From the NCBI GenBank assembly GCA_964549495.1, contig CAZJWJ010000024.1, positions 1 to 60,123 on the forward strand: 60,123 nt of DNA. Direction: 5' to 3'. The stretch's first letter is position 1, and each line of letters opens with the position of its first letter. The notes below the pieces were generated by a model. That model was given only the letters and a program-made list of their open reading frames with translations, was not told the DNA's origin and searched no databases. Of the stretch, positions 50,573 to 59,386 are shown piece after piece. The position numbers and the translations under genes were made by a program. Source of the DNA: JACKBJ01 sp964549495. GTDB taxonomy: Bacteria; Chloroflexota; Anaerolineae; Epilineales; Epilineaceae.

Positions 50573-51492
50573 GCGGCGGCAAGGCGCGAATCCCGCCCGA
50601 GGGCGATCCCGGCGAGGGCTTCCGCGAGATGCTGATGCTGGTGGACGGCCACTCGATGGCCTTCCGGGCCTACTACGCCCTGCCCGACAGCCTGCGCGGG
50701 CCCGATGGCCAGCCGGTGCAGGCCATCTACGGCTTTCTGGGCATGCTCTTCCGACTGCTCGAGGATCACCGGCCGCGCTACCTGGGCGTCACCTTCGACG
50801 AGGGCCGGCCTTTCCGCCACGAGATCTACGATGCCTACAAGGCCGGCCGCGAGGACATCCCCGACGACATCCGCGAGCAGGTGGCCGGATTGCGCAAGGT
50901 CCTGTCGACGATGGCCGTCTGGCAGGTGGCCGGCGCGCCCTTCGAAGCCGACGACTACATCGCCACCCTCTCGCGCCAGGCCCGGGACCGCCAGCTGGAG
51001 GTGCTGGTCATCTCCGGCGATCGCGACCTCTTCCAGGTGGTCGGCCCGAGCACCCGGGTGCTCTACCCGATCAAGGGCATCAAGGAGAGCGTGATCTACG
51101 ACCCGGCCCAGGTGGAGACCCGCTTCGGCGTGACGCCGGCTCAGCTGACCGACTTCAAGGCCCTGGTCGGCGACCCCTCCGACAACATCCCGGGCGTCAA
51201 GGGCATCGGCGAGAAGGGCGCGGCCAAGCTGCTCCAGGCCTACGGTGACCTGGCAGGCATCTACGATCACCTCGACGACCTGCCACCGGGCCAGCGCACG
51301 AACCTGGAGACCGGCCGCGAACTGGCCGATCTCAGCCGTCAGCTGGTCACGCTGCGCTACGACGCGCCGACCGCGCTGGACCTGCCGGCCCTAGAGCTGC
51401 GCTACCAGCGCGAACCGGTCGAGCAGGCCATGCGCGAATTGGGCTTCAACAGCACCATCGAGCGCCTGCCGGCGGCCTACCAGGCGGGCTGA
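50569..51492 (+). CDS. Stand-alone 5'-3' exonuclease (PolA N-terminal domain family)
   Basis: This 307-residue protein matches the 5'-3' exonuclease/flap endonuclease domain of DNA polymerase I without a polymerase domain. Visible motifs: LMLVDGHSMAFRAYYALP, YLGVTFDEGRPFRHEIYDAYKAGR, APFEADDYIATL, LVISGDRDLFQVV, TDFKALVGDPSDNIPGVKGIGEKGAAKLL with the H3TH. Many acidic metal ligands are in place. It would process flaps and RNA primers. The GTG start overlaps the upstream small gene's stop; a run of G residues serves as the ribosome site. Confidence 0.93.
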   Translation: MSGGKARIPPEGDPGEGFREMLMLVDGHSMAFRAYYALPDSLRGPDGQPVQAIYGFLGMLFRLLEDHRPRYLGVTFDEGRPFRHEIYDAYKAGREDIPDDIREQVAGLRKVLSTMAVWQVAGAPFEADDYIATLSRQARDRQLEVLVISGDRDLFQVVGPSTRVLYPIKGIKESVIYDPAQVETRFGVTPAQLTDFKALVGDPSDNIPGVKGIGEKGAAKLLQAYGDLAGIYDHLDDLPPGQRTNLETGRELADLSRQLVTLRYDAPTALDLPALELRYQREPVEQAMRELGFNSTIERLPAAYQAG

Positions 51493-51559
51493 GCATAGAG
51501 TCCGGGAGACCCGGCATGCAGCCATGGCGTCTGCTTGGCCGCGGTCGGCGACATCGACA

Positions 51560-53680
51560 TCAGCGCTCGAGCCGAGGGAGATAGAGTCCCTCTGGCTCGG
51601 GTGCGGCCAGCCCCAGGCCCAGCCGGCCGATCCGGCCGCTGACGAGGGGCAGCATGTCATCCATGGCCAGGGTGTAGGTCGCGTGGGCCACGGCATCGGC
51701 CATCTCGTCCAGGACCTCCCAGCTGACGTTGTCGATGTCGTCGCAGCCGCGGTGGTAGCAGGGGTCGAAGGGCTCGCCGGCCTGGCCGCCGTAGCGCTCG
51801 GCCATCGACTCGCTCTTTCGGCCCTCGGCGCCGGTGAAGAGGCCGCCGGCAGGGATGCCGCGCGCGATGAAGGGTCCATAGTCGGAGCGGCCGTCGAAGG
51901 GCGTCGGGTCGTGGGCCAGGCCCTTGGCATCGAAGAACTCGGCCAGCACCTGCTCGATCTCGCCCGAGCCGGCCGGCCCGCCTTCGGCGTCGCCGCCGAT
52001 GGATCCGTTGCCATCGTAGATGCCGCGGAAGAAGTTGGGCGAGCCGATCATGTCCAGGTTGAGGTTGGCCAGGATGTCGGCCCGCTCCGTCTCGTCCAGG
52101 TCGTCCACGTAATGTCGCGATCCGAGCAGCCCCAGCTCCTCGCCGCCCCAGAAGGCAAAGCGCAGCTTGTTGGCCGGCTCGATGCCCAGCTCGGCCAATT
52201 GCAGGGCCGTCTCGAGAATCGCCGCCGTACCGGAGCCGTTGTCATTGATGCCGGCGCCGGCCGCCACCGAGTCCAGATGCCCGCCGAGCACGATCACCCG
52301 GTCTTCGCGACCCCCCTCGGTTTCGGCCAAGACGTTCCAGGTCGGCATCGGGACCAGCCGGCCATGGGCCTCGACCCGCACCTGGACCGTGTCGGTGAGG
52401 GCCAGGGAGGCGGCCAGGAACTCGCCGACGCCGTAGCTGGCTCCCAGGATGGGCAGCGAGCGCATGGAACCGGCGCTGCTCTGCAGCACGCCCTGGCGGT
52501 CCGGCTGGCCTTCGTTGAAGAGGATGATCGCCGCCGCGCCGGCCCGGAGCGCGTTGTCGACCTTGTCGGAGAATTGGCAGCTGCCACGCTGGATGAGGGC
52601 CACCGAGCCGATCTCGAAGTCGGTGAAGTCGGCGGCCTCGCAGCCGCTGGTGGAGCTGTTGTTGCCCGCCGGCGGGATCAGGAGGTCGACCGCCTGCAGG
52701 CTGGCGGTGACCACGCCCTCGCCCGAGGAGCCGAAGGTGGCGATCTGGTCGGCGGCGAAGTCCATCGGATCCGGCGTCAAGCGCGAGAGGGCCGGCGGCG
52801 CCGCCTCGACGAAGGTCGGGATGTCGAACTCCTGGCGCGTGACCGCGTAGCCGGCAGCCTCCAACTCGCCCACAACGTAGTCCACCGACGCTTCGTACCC
52901 TGCTGTGCGCGCCGCTCGATTGCCGCCCTGTGCATCGGCGATGGCCTGGAAGCGCTCGAGGTGCGCGCGCACGGCCTCGATGGTCACGGCGTCCTGCAGC
53001 GCCCGGCTGTCCGCGGGCCGGATCAGGCCCGGGCAGCTCGGCTGCAGCGCATCGACGACGGTCTCGACGTCGCCGCGATCGACCTCGCCCGAATGGTCGA
53101 AGTCGAGGTTGGGATCGTAGTCGGCCTCGCCTTCGATCGTGCCGACCCGTGCCTCGACCCGGTCCACATCGGCCAGATCGACGCTGCCGCTCCAGTCCAG
53201 GTCGAAGCGGCAGCCGGCGGCGCCCAACGCATTCGTCCGCCCACCAATCCAGGCCGCAAGCTCCAGCTCGGCCGCGACCTCACCGTCGACCGCGGCCTCG
53301 ATCCCCAGTCCGTGGACCTCACCGTCCTCGACATCCGCCGGCGCCTCGAAGCCGACCACGACCTCGCGGCCCTCGCCGGCCGGAATGTCCAGCGCCTCCG
53401 GGACGCGCGCCGTCCAGCGGCCCGCGCCGGCCAATTCAACCCGGGCCTCCGCCGACCCGAGGTTGTCGACCCGAAGCGTGTAGGTCACCAGTCCGCCCGG
53501 GCTGGTCGCTGCGCGCTGGCCGGAGATCGCCAGGCTCGACTGGGACTGGCCGGCCGCAGGCTCGATGGCACCCAGCGGGAGACGCAGCGCTGCGGCGGCG
53601 ATGACCAAGATCAGTGCAAGCTTGGATCGTTGGAACTCCGGACCTCGGATCGACACGAGACGATACGGGATCGCTGGCAT
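51560..53680 (-). CDS. Exported M28 peptidase with dockerin-like pair and PA domain
   Basis: This 706-residue protein starts with a signal peptide (LALILVIAAAALRLPLGA), followed by a CARDB/NEW3-like beta domain. At residues about 155-210 lie two dockerin-like calcium loops (DLDWSGSVDLADVDRV and DFDHSGEVDRGDVETV). A PA domain follows (GSVALIQRGSCQFSDKVDNA). The M28 zinc aminopeptidase domain has GGHLDSV, NDNGSGTA, WGGEELGLLGS, NLDMIG and the final CYHRGCDDIDN. The chain ends in GLYLPRLER (51563-51589). It probably trims peptides outside the cell. I chose the ATG at 53680; the frame is open further upstream. Confidence 0.9.
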   Translation of the reverse strand: MPAIPYRLVSIRGPEFQRSKLALILVIAAAALRLPLGAIEPAAGQSQSSLAISGQRAATSPGGLVTYTLRVDNLGSAEARVELAGAGRWTARVPEALDIPAGEGREVVVGFEAPADVEDGEVHGLGIEAAVDGEVAAELELAAWIGGRTNALGAAGCRFDLDWSGSVDLADVDRVEARVGTIEGEADYDPNLDFDHSGEVDRGDVETVVDALQPSCPGLIRPADSRALQDAVTIEAVRAHLERFQAIADAQGGNRAARTAGYEASVDYVVGELEAAGYAVTRQEFDIPTFVEAAPPALSRLTPDPMDFAADQIATFGSSGEGVVTASLQAVDLLIPPAGNNSSTSGCEAADFTDFEIGSVALIQRGSCQFSDKVDNALRAGAAAIILFNEGQPDRQGVLQSSAGSMRSLPILGASYGVGEFLAASLALTDTVQVRVEAHGRLVPMPTWNVLAETEGGREDRVIVLGGHLDSVAAGAGINDNGSGTAAILETALQLAELGIEPANKLRFAFWGGEELGLLGSRHYVDDLDETERADILANLNLDMIGSPNFFRGIYDGNGSIGGDAEGGPAGSGEIEQVLAEFFDAKGLAHDPTPFDGRSDYGPFIARGIPAGGLFTGAEGRKSESMAERYGGQAGEPFDPCYHRGCDDIDNVSWEVLDEMADAVAHATYTLAMDDMLPLVSGRIGRLGLGLAAPEPEGLYLPRLER

Positions 53681-53972
53681 GGCTGAACGTACCTCGCTAG
53701 GGGTGGTGGCTGTGCTGCCTTGGCGTCGCCCAAAATCCGGGATCGGCCCGACCTTCCGAAGTCGGGTCGGCCCGTTACAGAAACGCGCGCAACCGGCCGT
53801 ATGTGACCGGGGAGCCTGGAATCGCTGCGATCGGCGCATGATGAGGTTTAGGTCGGCGAGTCTCCGGCCACGTCGACGCCCATGGATGCAGCGTCCTCGC
53901 CACCGACCGCGATCTCCGGCTCGGGCGGTTCCTGCGCCAAGCGATCTGTGATCGACGACTTCGGCAGCACCA

Positions 53973-54362
53973 CTACATCCCGAGGCTATAGGCCCAGGGC
54001 TGGGTGAGCGAGAGCATCATCAGCGCGGCGCCCGCCAAGGCCAGGTTCTTCATGAACTGTACCCGTTGCGCTTGGCGCTCCTGCGGATCCTCGATGGCCC
54101 AGAAGTCGTGCATCATCAGCGTGACGGGCGCCAGGAAGATCAAGATCGCGATCAGACCCCAGCTGGGCTGGAGACCGAGCAGGACGGAGAAACCGCCGAA
54201 GAGCAGGAGGAAACCCGAACCGCCGACGGCCAGCTTGGGCGCCGGCACACCCTTGGAGCCGGCGTAGCCGGCCATGCCCTCGAGGTTGCGCAGGTGGTTG
54301 ATCCCGTTGTCGATGAAAAAACCGCCAATGAGGATGCGGCCGAGCAAGAAGAGAATATCCAT
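53973..54362 (-). CDS. DoxX family membrane protein
   Basis: This is a 129-residue protein with four predicted membrane helices: DILFLLGRILIGGFFIDNGI, LAVGGSGFLLLFGGFSVLLG, SWGLIAILIFLAPVTLMM and NLALAGAALMMLSLT. The first helix and the HLRNLEGMAGYAGSKGVP loop are typical of DoxX/DoxD-like proteins. Family members take part in redox processes at the membrane, including thiosulfate oxidation and oxidative stress tolerance. The electron partner is not adjacent. Start ATG at 54362 follows GGGAGG; the frame is open upstream to 54557 but without a credible start. Confidence 0.85.
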   Translation of the reverse strand: MDILFLLGRILIGGFFIDNGINHLRNLEGMAGYAGSKGVPAPKLAVGGSGFLLLFGGFSVLLGLQPSWGLIAILIFLAPVTLMMHDFWAIEDPQERQAQRVQFMKNLALAGAALMMLSLTQPWAYSLGM

Positions 54363-54559
54363 CGTGTTGCCTCCCGACACTGTGGCCAGAGGCCGAGCGG
54401 GATCGCCAGAAGCGCTACTCGTCGCTCTCCCACACGGTCTCAGACCTCGATACCTTCCACAGGACGATACCGAAAGACCAGCCAGACCACAATCGCCACC
54501 GCCGAGAGCCATCGCGCAGCGATCAACGGGTGTCGAAGACGCGCGGTAATCGAGCATCC

Positions 54560-54614
54560 GTCAGATCTAGATCATCCGCTAGACGGATCGGGATGTGATC
54601 AAGCGAGATCTGAC
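54560..54614 (-). terminator. Nested stem-loop after the DEAD-box gene
   Basis: GTCAGATCT (54560-54568) and AGATCTGAC (54606-54614) form a 9-bp outer stem. Inside it GATCA/TGATC (54570-54574 with 54596-54600) and TCCG/CGGA (54575-54578 with 54584-54587) continue the structure. It begins four bases after the helicase stop. It has no T-run, so it may be a terminator or an RNA-stabilising 3' end. Confidence 0.55.
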
Positions 54615-54618
54615 TCGT

Positions 54619-56886
54619 CTAGCGCTTGCGGCCCAGATGCCGCATCCGGTCGGCGCGAGTCTGCTTGCGGTTGAGCATGGCCAAGACGTCCTTGGCCGAG
54701 GGCTTGGCCCAGGAAGGCGTCGGGACGTCGTAGTCGAAGGTCTCGTCCGTGACGCGCGGCAGCTTCCGGTCGAGGGCGCCCTCGATGCGGCTGATCATCA
54801 TCTCGTCGGAGACGGTGACCAGGGTCCAGGCGCTGCCCTCGGCCTCGGCCCGGGCGGTGCGGCCGATGCGGTGGACGTACTCGTCGACGGTCTGCGGCAC
54901 GTCGTAGTTGACCACGTGCGAGATGTCGTCGATGTCCAGGCCGCGAGCGGCCACGTTGGTGGCCACCAGGACCTGCACCCGGCCCTCGGCCAGGTCCGAT
55001 AGCGCCTTCTCGCGGTCGGACTGGCGCCGATCGCCGTGCATCACGGCCACCTTCAGGCCCTCCTGCCGCAGGCGGCGCGAGAGGACGTCGGCGTCGATCT
55101 TGCGCTCGGTGAAGACCAGGACGCTCTGCATGCTCTTGTCGCTCTGGAGCAGGTGCACCAGAAGGGGGGCCTTGAGGTGCTTGCCGACCGGATAGAGGCG
55201 CTGGTCGATGGACTCCGGCGGCTTGCGCCGGGCGATCTCGACGGTGGCCGGGTCGGTCTGGAACTCCAGGGAGAGCGACTCGATCTCCGGCGGCATGGTG
55301 GCGGTGAAGAAGAGCGTCTGGCGCTTGGCCGGCAGGAAGCGCAGGATGGTCCGAACGTCGGGCAGGAAGCCCATGTCCAGCATGCGATCGGCCTCATCCA
55401 GCACCAGTGTCTCGACGGTGCCCAGCTTGACGTTGCCGCGGCGCAAATGGTCGAGCATGCGACCGGGCGTGGCCACGATCACGTCCACGCCGCGCTTGAG
55501 ATCGCTGACCTGCGGGCCCATGCTCACCCCACCGTAGATGGTGGTGATGCGCAACTTGCTCTCGGCCGCCAGGCGCTCGGCCTCCTCGGCCACCTGCACC
55601 GTCAGTTCGCGCGTCGGGGCCAGGACCAATAGGCGCGGAACGTGCTTGCCGCCTTCGCTGGGCTCGACGAGCATGCGGTGCAGCGCCGGCGCCACGAAGG
55701 CCAGGGTCTTGCCGGTTCCGGTCTGCGCCAGGCCGACCACATCGCGGCCCTGGATCGCCACCGGGATGGCCTGTTCCTGGATCGGGGTCGGGCGGGTAAA
55801 GCCCATCTTGGCGATGGCCGCCGCCACCTGCGGGTGCAGATCGAGCTCGTCGAATCGCATGCCCGATGTCTCGGCTCTCGATCCTGCCTCGGCGTCGCTG
55901 GATGCATCGTCGCTCGAGGTCTCGGGCGTCGCCTCGGAGGCTGCCTCATCATCGCTAGCATCGACGTCGGCGTCGGCAGCGACCGGGCTGCCGGCCTGCG
56001 CGTCGTCGCGGCTCTCCACCTCGGCCCGCGCTTCCGCGCTGTCCGAAGCTTCGGCGGCGAGGTCTCGAGCATCCGCTGCGTCTGCATCCGCTTCGTCAGC
56101 ATCCGCTCGGTCGGCTTCCGCTTCGTCGACATCCGCCTCGTCGGCCTTCACGTCTCCGGCATCGCGCACTCCAGTGACCTTTCGCAAAGCCGAGGCCACC
56201 GAGGATACGGCAGAGCGAATCTCGCTGGATGCAGACTCCGGCGATGGGCTCGAGGTTTCCTCTTGCCCCGTCATCTGACCGCTGTCGTCCGTCGCTTCGA
56301 CCGGCTCGCTGGACTCCTCTTCCGGTAACGTCCCTGATGCCTCGGGATCATCGCCTCGCTCGGCTCGGGCTTCGGGTTCGGGCTCCGTCCGTTCGCGACC
56401 CCGCCGGCGCCGACGGCGTCGACGCTTCTTTTCGCGCCGCCTGTCGGGTGCCTCGTCCTCGGCAGCCTCAGCGGTCGGTGATTCGGACCGCGCCTCCGGC
56501 TTGTCCTGCTCCTCGGAAGCGCTCGCGTCGACACCAGGCTGCACATCGGCGGCGGGAGTCCTTGGCGGCGCGGGCGTCGAAGCCGCCGGCTCGACCCGGA
56601 CCGGCGCCGGCTCGATGGCCCCCGCCGACTCCAGCTCCGGCCGCAGCCGGGCGAAGACGTCGCGCACCAGGGCGCCGAGGATCATCTGCTGCACGCCCTC
56701 GATGCGAAGGCCCAGGCAGTCACCGCTCGATTCGTCGCGGATCAGGCTCACCTGCGGCATGTCGGCCACGGGCTCCTCGCGTCCGGGATCGAAGCGCGGC
56801 TCGAAACGCACGGCGAGGACATCGCCCTGCGGATTGTAGCGGTAGTAGAGGCTCTGGTCGGGGGAGATCTTCAGTTCTTGATGCAT
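54619..56886 (-). CDS. DEAD-box RNA helicase with N-terminal extension
   Basis: Residues about 342-755 form a complete DEAD-box helicase: FTRPTPIQEQ (Q motif), AQTGTGKT, PTRELT, TPGR, DEAD, TAT, ARGLDID and HRIGRTAR. Such helicases remodel RNA, for example in ribosome assembly or mRNA decay. The first 65 residues (SPDQSLYYRYNPQGDVLAVR and VSLIRDESSGDCLGLRIEGV) look like a DUF2283-type domain. A linker of about 270 residues is low-complexity: a polybasic KKRRRRRRRRGR block, then Ala-Asp-Glu repeats (ADEADVDEAEADRADADEA). Bacterial RhlE-type proteins normally carry basic tails at the C terminus instead. The gene has no operon partner. Confidence 0.9.
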   Translation of the reverse strand: MHQELKISPDQSLYYRYNPQGDVLAVRFEPRFDPGREEPVADMPQVSLIRDESSGDCLGLRIEGVQQMILGALVRDVFARLRPELESAGAIEPAPVRVEPAASTPAPPRTPAADVQPGVDASASEEQDKPEARSESPTAEAAEDEAPDRRREKKRRRRRRRRGRERTEPEPEARAERGDDPEASGTLPEEESSEPVEATDDSGQMTGQEETSSPSPESASSEIRSAVSSVASALRKVTGVRDAGDVKADEADVDEAEADRADADEADADAADARDLAAEASDSAEARAEVESRDDAQAGSPVAADADVDASDDEAASEATPETSSDDASSDAEAGSRAETSGMRFDELDLHPQVAAAIAKMGFTRPTPIQEQAIPVAIQGRDVVGLAQTGTGKTLAFVAPALHRMLVEPSEGGKHVPRLLVLAPTRELTVQVAEEAERLAAESKLRITTIYGGVSMGPQVSDLKRGVDVIVATPGRMLDHLRRGNVKLGTVETLVLDEADRMLDMGFLPDVRTILRFLPAKRQTLFFTATMPPEIESLSLEFQTDPATVEIARRKPPESIDQRLYPVGKHLKAPLLVHLLQSDKSMQSVLVFTERKIDADVLSRRLRQEGLKVAVMHGDRRQSDREKALSDLAEGRVQVLVATNVAARGLDIDDISHVVNYDVPQTVDEYVHRIGRTARAEAEGSAWTLVTVSDEMMISRIEGALDRKLPRVTDETFDYDVPTPSWAKPSAKDVLAMLNRKQTRADRMRHLGRKR

Positions 56887-57173
56887 GTCCTGTCCGTCTC
56901 TGCTAGGAGCCGTCCGGGCTCCACGATATCGATGTCATCGGCCTGAGCAACCCGCCCGCAGGAAGATCGCAGGCCGTGGAATGGCGCACTTTGGCACATG
57001 CATATGGTAACAGACTCGCCGGCCTTTCGCATATCCCTGCTTTGCCGCGTCCTGGCGGCTGGCTTAATCTTCGGGGCCGCGTTGGCCTCCAAGGACTATC
57101 ACTCCGCCACCGCGGACCACCACTCGCCGGTCGGCTGCGCGCTGCGACCGGATCCAGGAAGGGATGTTCGGGC

Positions 57174-59147
57174 ATGAACCTGGTCACCATCGAGGACCTG
57201 CACAAGCAGTACTCGGAGCGCGTCCTGCTGGGCGGGGTGGATTTGCGCATCAACGAAGGCGAGCGCATCGGCCTGATCGGGGTCAACGGCAGCGGCAAGT
57301 CGACGCTCTTGCGGATCGTGGCCGGCCTGGAAACGCCGGACGCCGGGACGGTCACCGTCTGGGGCGGCGTGCGGATCCGCTACCTGGCCCAGGAGCCGGA
57401 CTTGGATCCGGATGCCAGCGTGCTCGACACGCTCTATGCCAGCGGCGCGGGTGCGCTGGACCTGCTGCGCCGCTATCACCTGGCCAGCCGCGAGCTGGAG
57501 TCGCGCCCCGACGATCCGGCAGCCCAGGACCGGCTGGCGCGTCTGGCCAGCGAGGTCGAGCGCGAAGGTGCGTGGGCCGCCGAGGCCGAGGCAAAGGCGG
57601 TGCTCACGCGCTTGGGGATTCAGGACTTCGATGCCCGGGTGGGTGGCCTCTCCGGCGGGCAGCAGAAGCGTGTGGCACTGGCCCAGGCCCTGCTCGATCC
57701 GGCCGACCTCTTGGTGCTCGACGAGCCGACCAACCACGTCGATGCCGAGACCATCGCCTGGCTGGAGCAGTACCTGCTGGCCGTGCCCCGTTCCTTGCTG
57801 ATGGTCACCCACGACCGCTACTTCCTGGACAGGGTCGTCAACCGCATCATCGAGCTGGATCGCCGCCAGTTGGTGAGCTACCCCGGTAGCTATCGTCATT
57901 ACCTCGAATTGCGCGACGCGCGGCACGAGCAGCTGGCCAAGGCCGAGGACGACCGCCGGCGGGCGCTTCGGCAAGAGCTGGAATGGCTGCGGCGCGGGGC
58001 CAAGGCGCGCAGCACCAAGCAGAAGGCGCGCAAGGACCGCATCGAGGAGATGAACCGCATCGCCTTCGACTCGGGCCAGCAACGGGTGGCCCTGGCGCTG
58101 GCCGGCCGTCGCCTGGGCAAGCAGGTCCTGGAAGTCGAGGGGCTGACCAAGGGCTACGACGGCCGACCGGTGCTGCGCGGCGTCGATCTGCGACTGGGTC
58201 CCGGCGACCGCCTGGGTATCGTCGGCCCCAACGGCGCCGGCAAGAGCACGCTGCTGGACCTCCTGGCCGGCCGCAGTCAGCCCGACGCCGGCCGCGTCAC
58301 GCTGGGCGACACCGTCGAGGTGGGCTACTTCGACCAGCGCTCGCAGGAATTGCGCGACGACATGCAGCTCCTGGATTATGTCGAGCAAGAGGCGCCGCTC
58401 ATCCGCACCCCCGACGGCCAGCGCGTCACGGCCAGCAAGATGCTCGAGTGGCTGCTCTTCCCCGCGCCCCAGCAGCGGGCCTGGATCGGCAGCCTCTCCG
58501 GCGGTGAGCGGCGCCGGCTCTACCTGCTTCGCACCCTCATCCACCGCCCCAACCTCCTCCTTCTCGACGAGCCGACCAACGACCTGGACATCGAGACCCT
58601 GGGCGTGCTCGAGGACTTTCTGGAGGCCTTCACCGGCACCCTGATCGTGGTCAGCCACGACCGCTACTTCCTCGACCGCACGGTCGACCAGCTGGCGGTG
58701 CTGGAGGCCGGCCGGCTCCACTCGGGCTACCCGACGCCCTTCGACACCTTCCTGCGGATTCGCGCCGAGCAGCGAGCGGGAGCGAAGGATCTATCGGTCG
58801 CGGACGAGGGTCGATCAGCGCGAGCATCGACGCAGTCGGCGCAGGAATCGATGGCGGCGAGTTCCACGGCATCCAACGTCGACTCGAGCGGGAAAGCCTC
58901 ACGCGGGTCGACGACCGCCGGCGCGAAGCCCAAGCTGAGCTGGAAGGAAGCCCGCGAACTGGAAGCGCTCGAGTCGCGGATCGAAGGCCTCGAAGCCCAG
59001 AAGTCCGATCTCGAATCCGAGCTCGAGCAGGCCGGCGGCGACTACCAGCGCATCGAGTCGATCTCCGGCCGGCTGGCGGAGGCCGACGCGGAGCTGAGCG
59101 CCGCCGTGGAGCGCTGGATGGAGCTCGGCGAGCGGGCCGAGGCCTGA
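57174..59147 (+). CDS. uup: ABC-F ATPase, Uup type
   Basis: This is a 657-residue protein with two ABC ATPase domains and no membrane segment. Walker A: GVNGSGKST (residues about 38-46) and GPNGAGKST; signatures GGLSGGQQKR and SLSGGERRR; Walker B LLVLDEPTNHVD and LLLLDEPTNDLD. The basic interdomain linker (EWLRRGAKARSTKQKARKDR) and the C-terminal coiled coil (ARELEALESRIEGLEAQKSD) are those of Uup. ABC-F proteins act on ribosomes; Uup also influences DNA transposon excision in E. coli. A Ser/Ala/Thr-rich linker precedes the coiled coil. Start ATG is preceded by AAGGGA. Confidence 0.93.
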   Translation: MNLVTIEDLHKQYSERVLLGGVDLRINEGERIGLIGVNGSGKSTLLRIVAGLETPDAGTVTVWGGVRIRYLAQEPDLDPDASVLDTLYASGAGALDLLRRYHLASRELESRPDDPAAQDRLARLASEVEREGAWAAEAEAKAVLTRLGIQDFDARVGGLSGGQQKRVALAQALLDPADLLVLDEPTNHVDAETIAWLEQYLLAVPRSLLMVTHDRYFLDRVVNRIIELDRRQLVSYPGSYRHYLELRDARHEQLAKAEDDRRRALRQELEWLRRGAKARSTKQKARKDRIEEMNRIAFDSGQQRVALALAGRRLGKQVLEVEGLTKGYDGRPVLRGVDLRLGPGDRLGIVGPNGAGKSTLLDLLAGRSQPDAGRVTLGDTVEVGYFDQRSQELRDDMQLLDYVEQEAPLIRTPDGQRVTASKMLEWLLFPAPQQRAWIGSLSGGERRRLYLLRTLIHRPNLLLLDEPTNDLDIETLGVLEDFLEAFTGTLIVVSHDRYFLDRTVDQLAVLEAGRLHSGYPTPFDTFLRIRAEQRAGAKDLSVADEGRSARASTQSAQESMAASSTASNVDSSGKASRGSTTAGAKPKLSWKEARELEALESRIEGLEAQKSDLESELEQAGGDYQRIESISGRLAEADAELSAAVERWMELGERAEA

Positions 59148-59386
59148 GGGTGGATCCAGAGGTGTTTACACCAGATAAGGGCTGCCGTTCTGGACGGTGG
59201 ACGTTCCGCGTGAGTCCGATGCCGGTGTGAATCTTCGCTAGCCCCTCGTCGAGACGCATCTATTTTGGGCAGACACCAACTTCCTCTTCATCGGAAGCAC
59301 CGTAACGCGGTCTAGTCTCGTGTAACTATGGCCGTTCGCCCCATCAGTTGCCGTCGCCAAGGGCGGCGATAGGAGCGTCGTGAGCG

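Noticed and set aside
53747..53766. CCCGAC/GTCGGG hairpin upstream of the M28 peptidase as a regulatory element
   Set aside because: Six-base GC stems are frequent by chance in this composition, and nothing else supports it.
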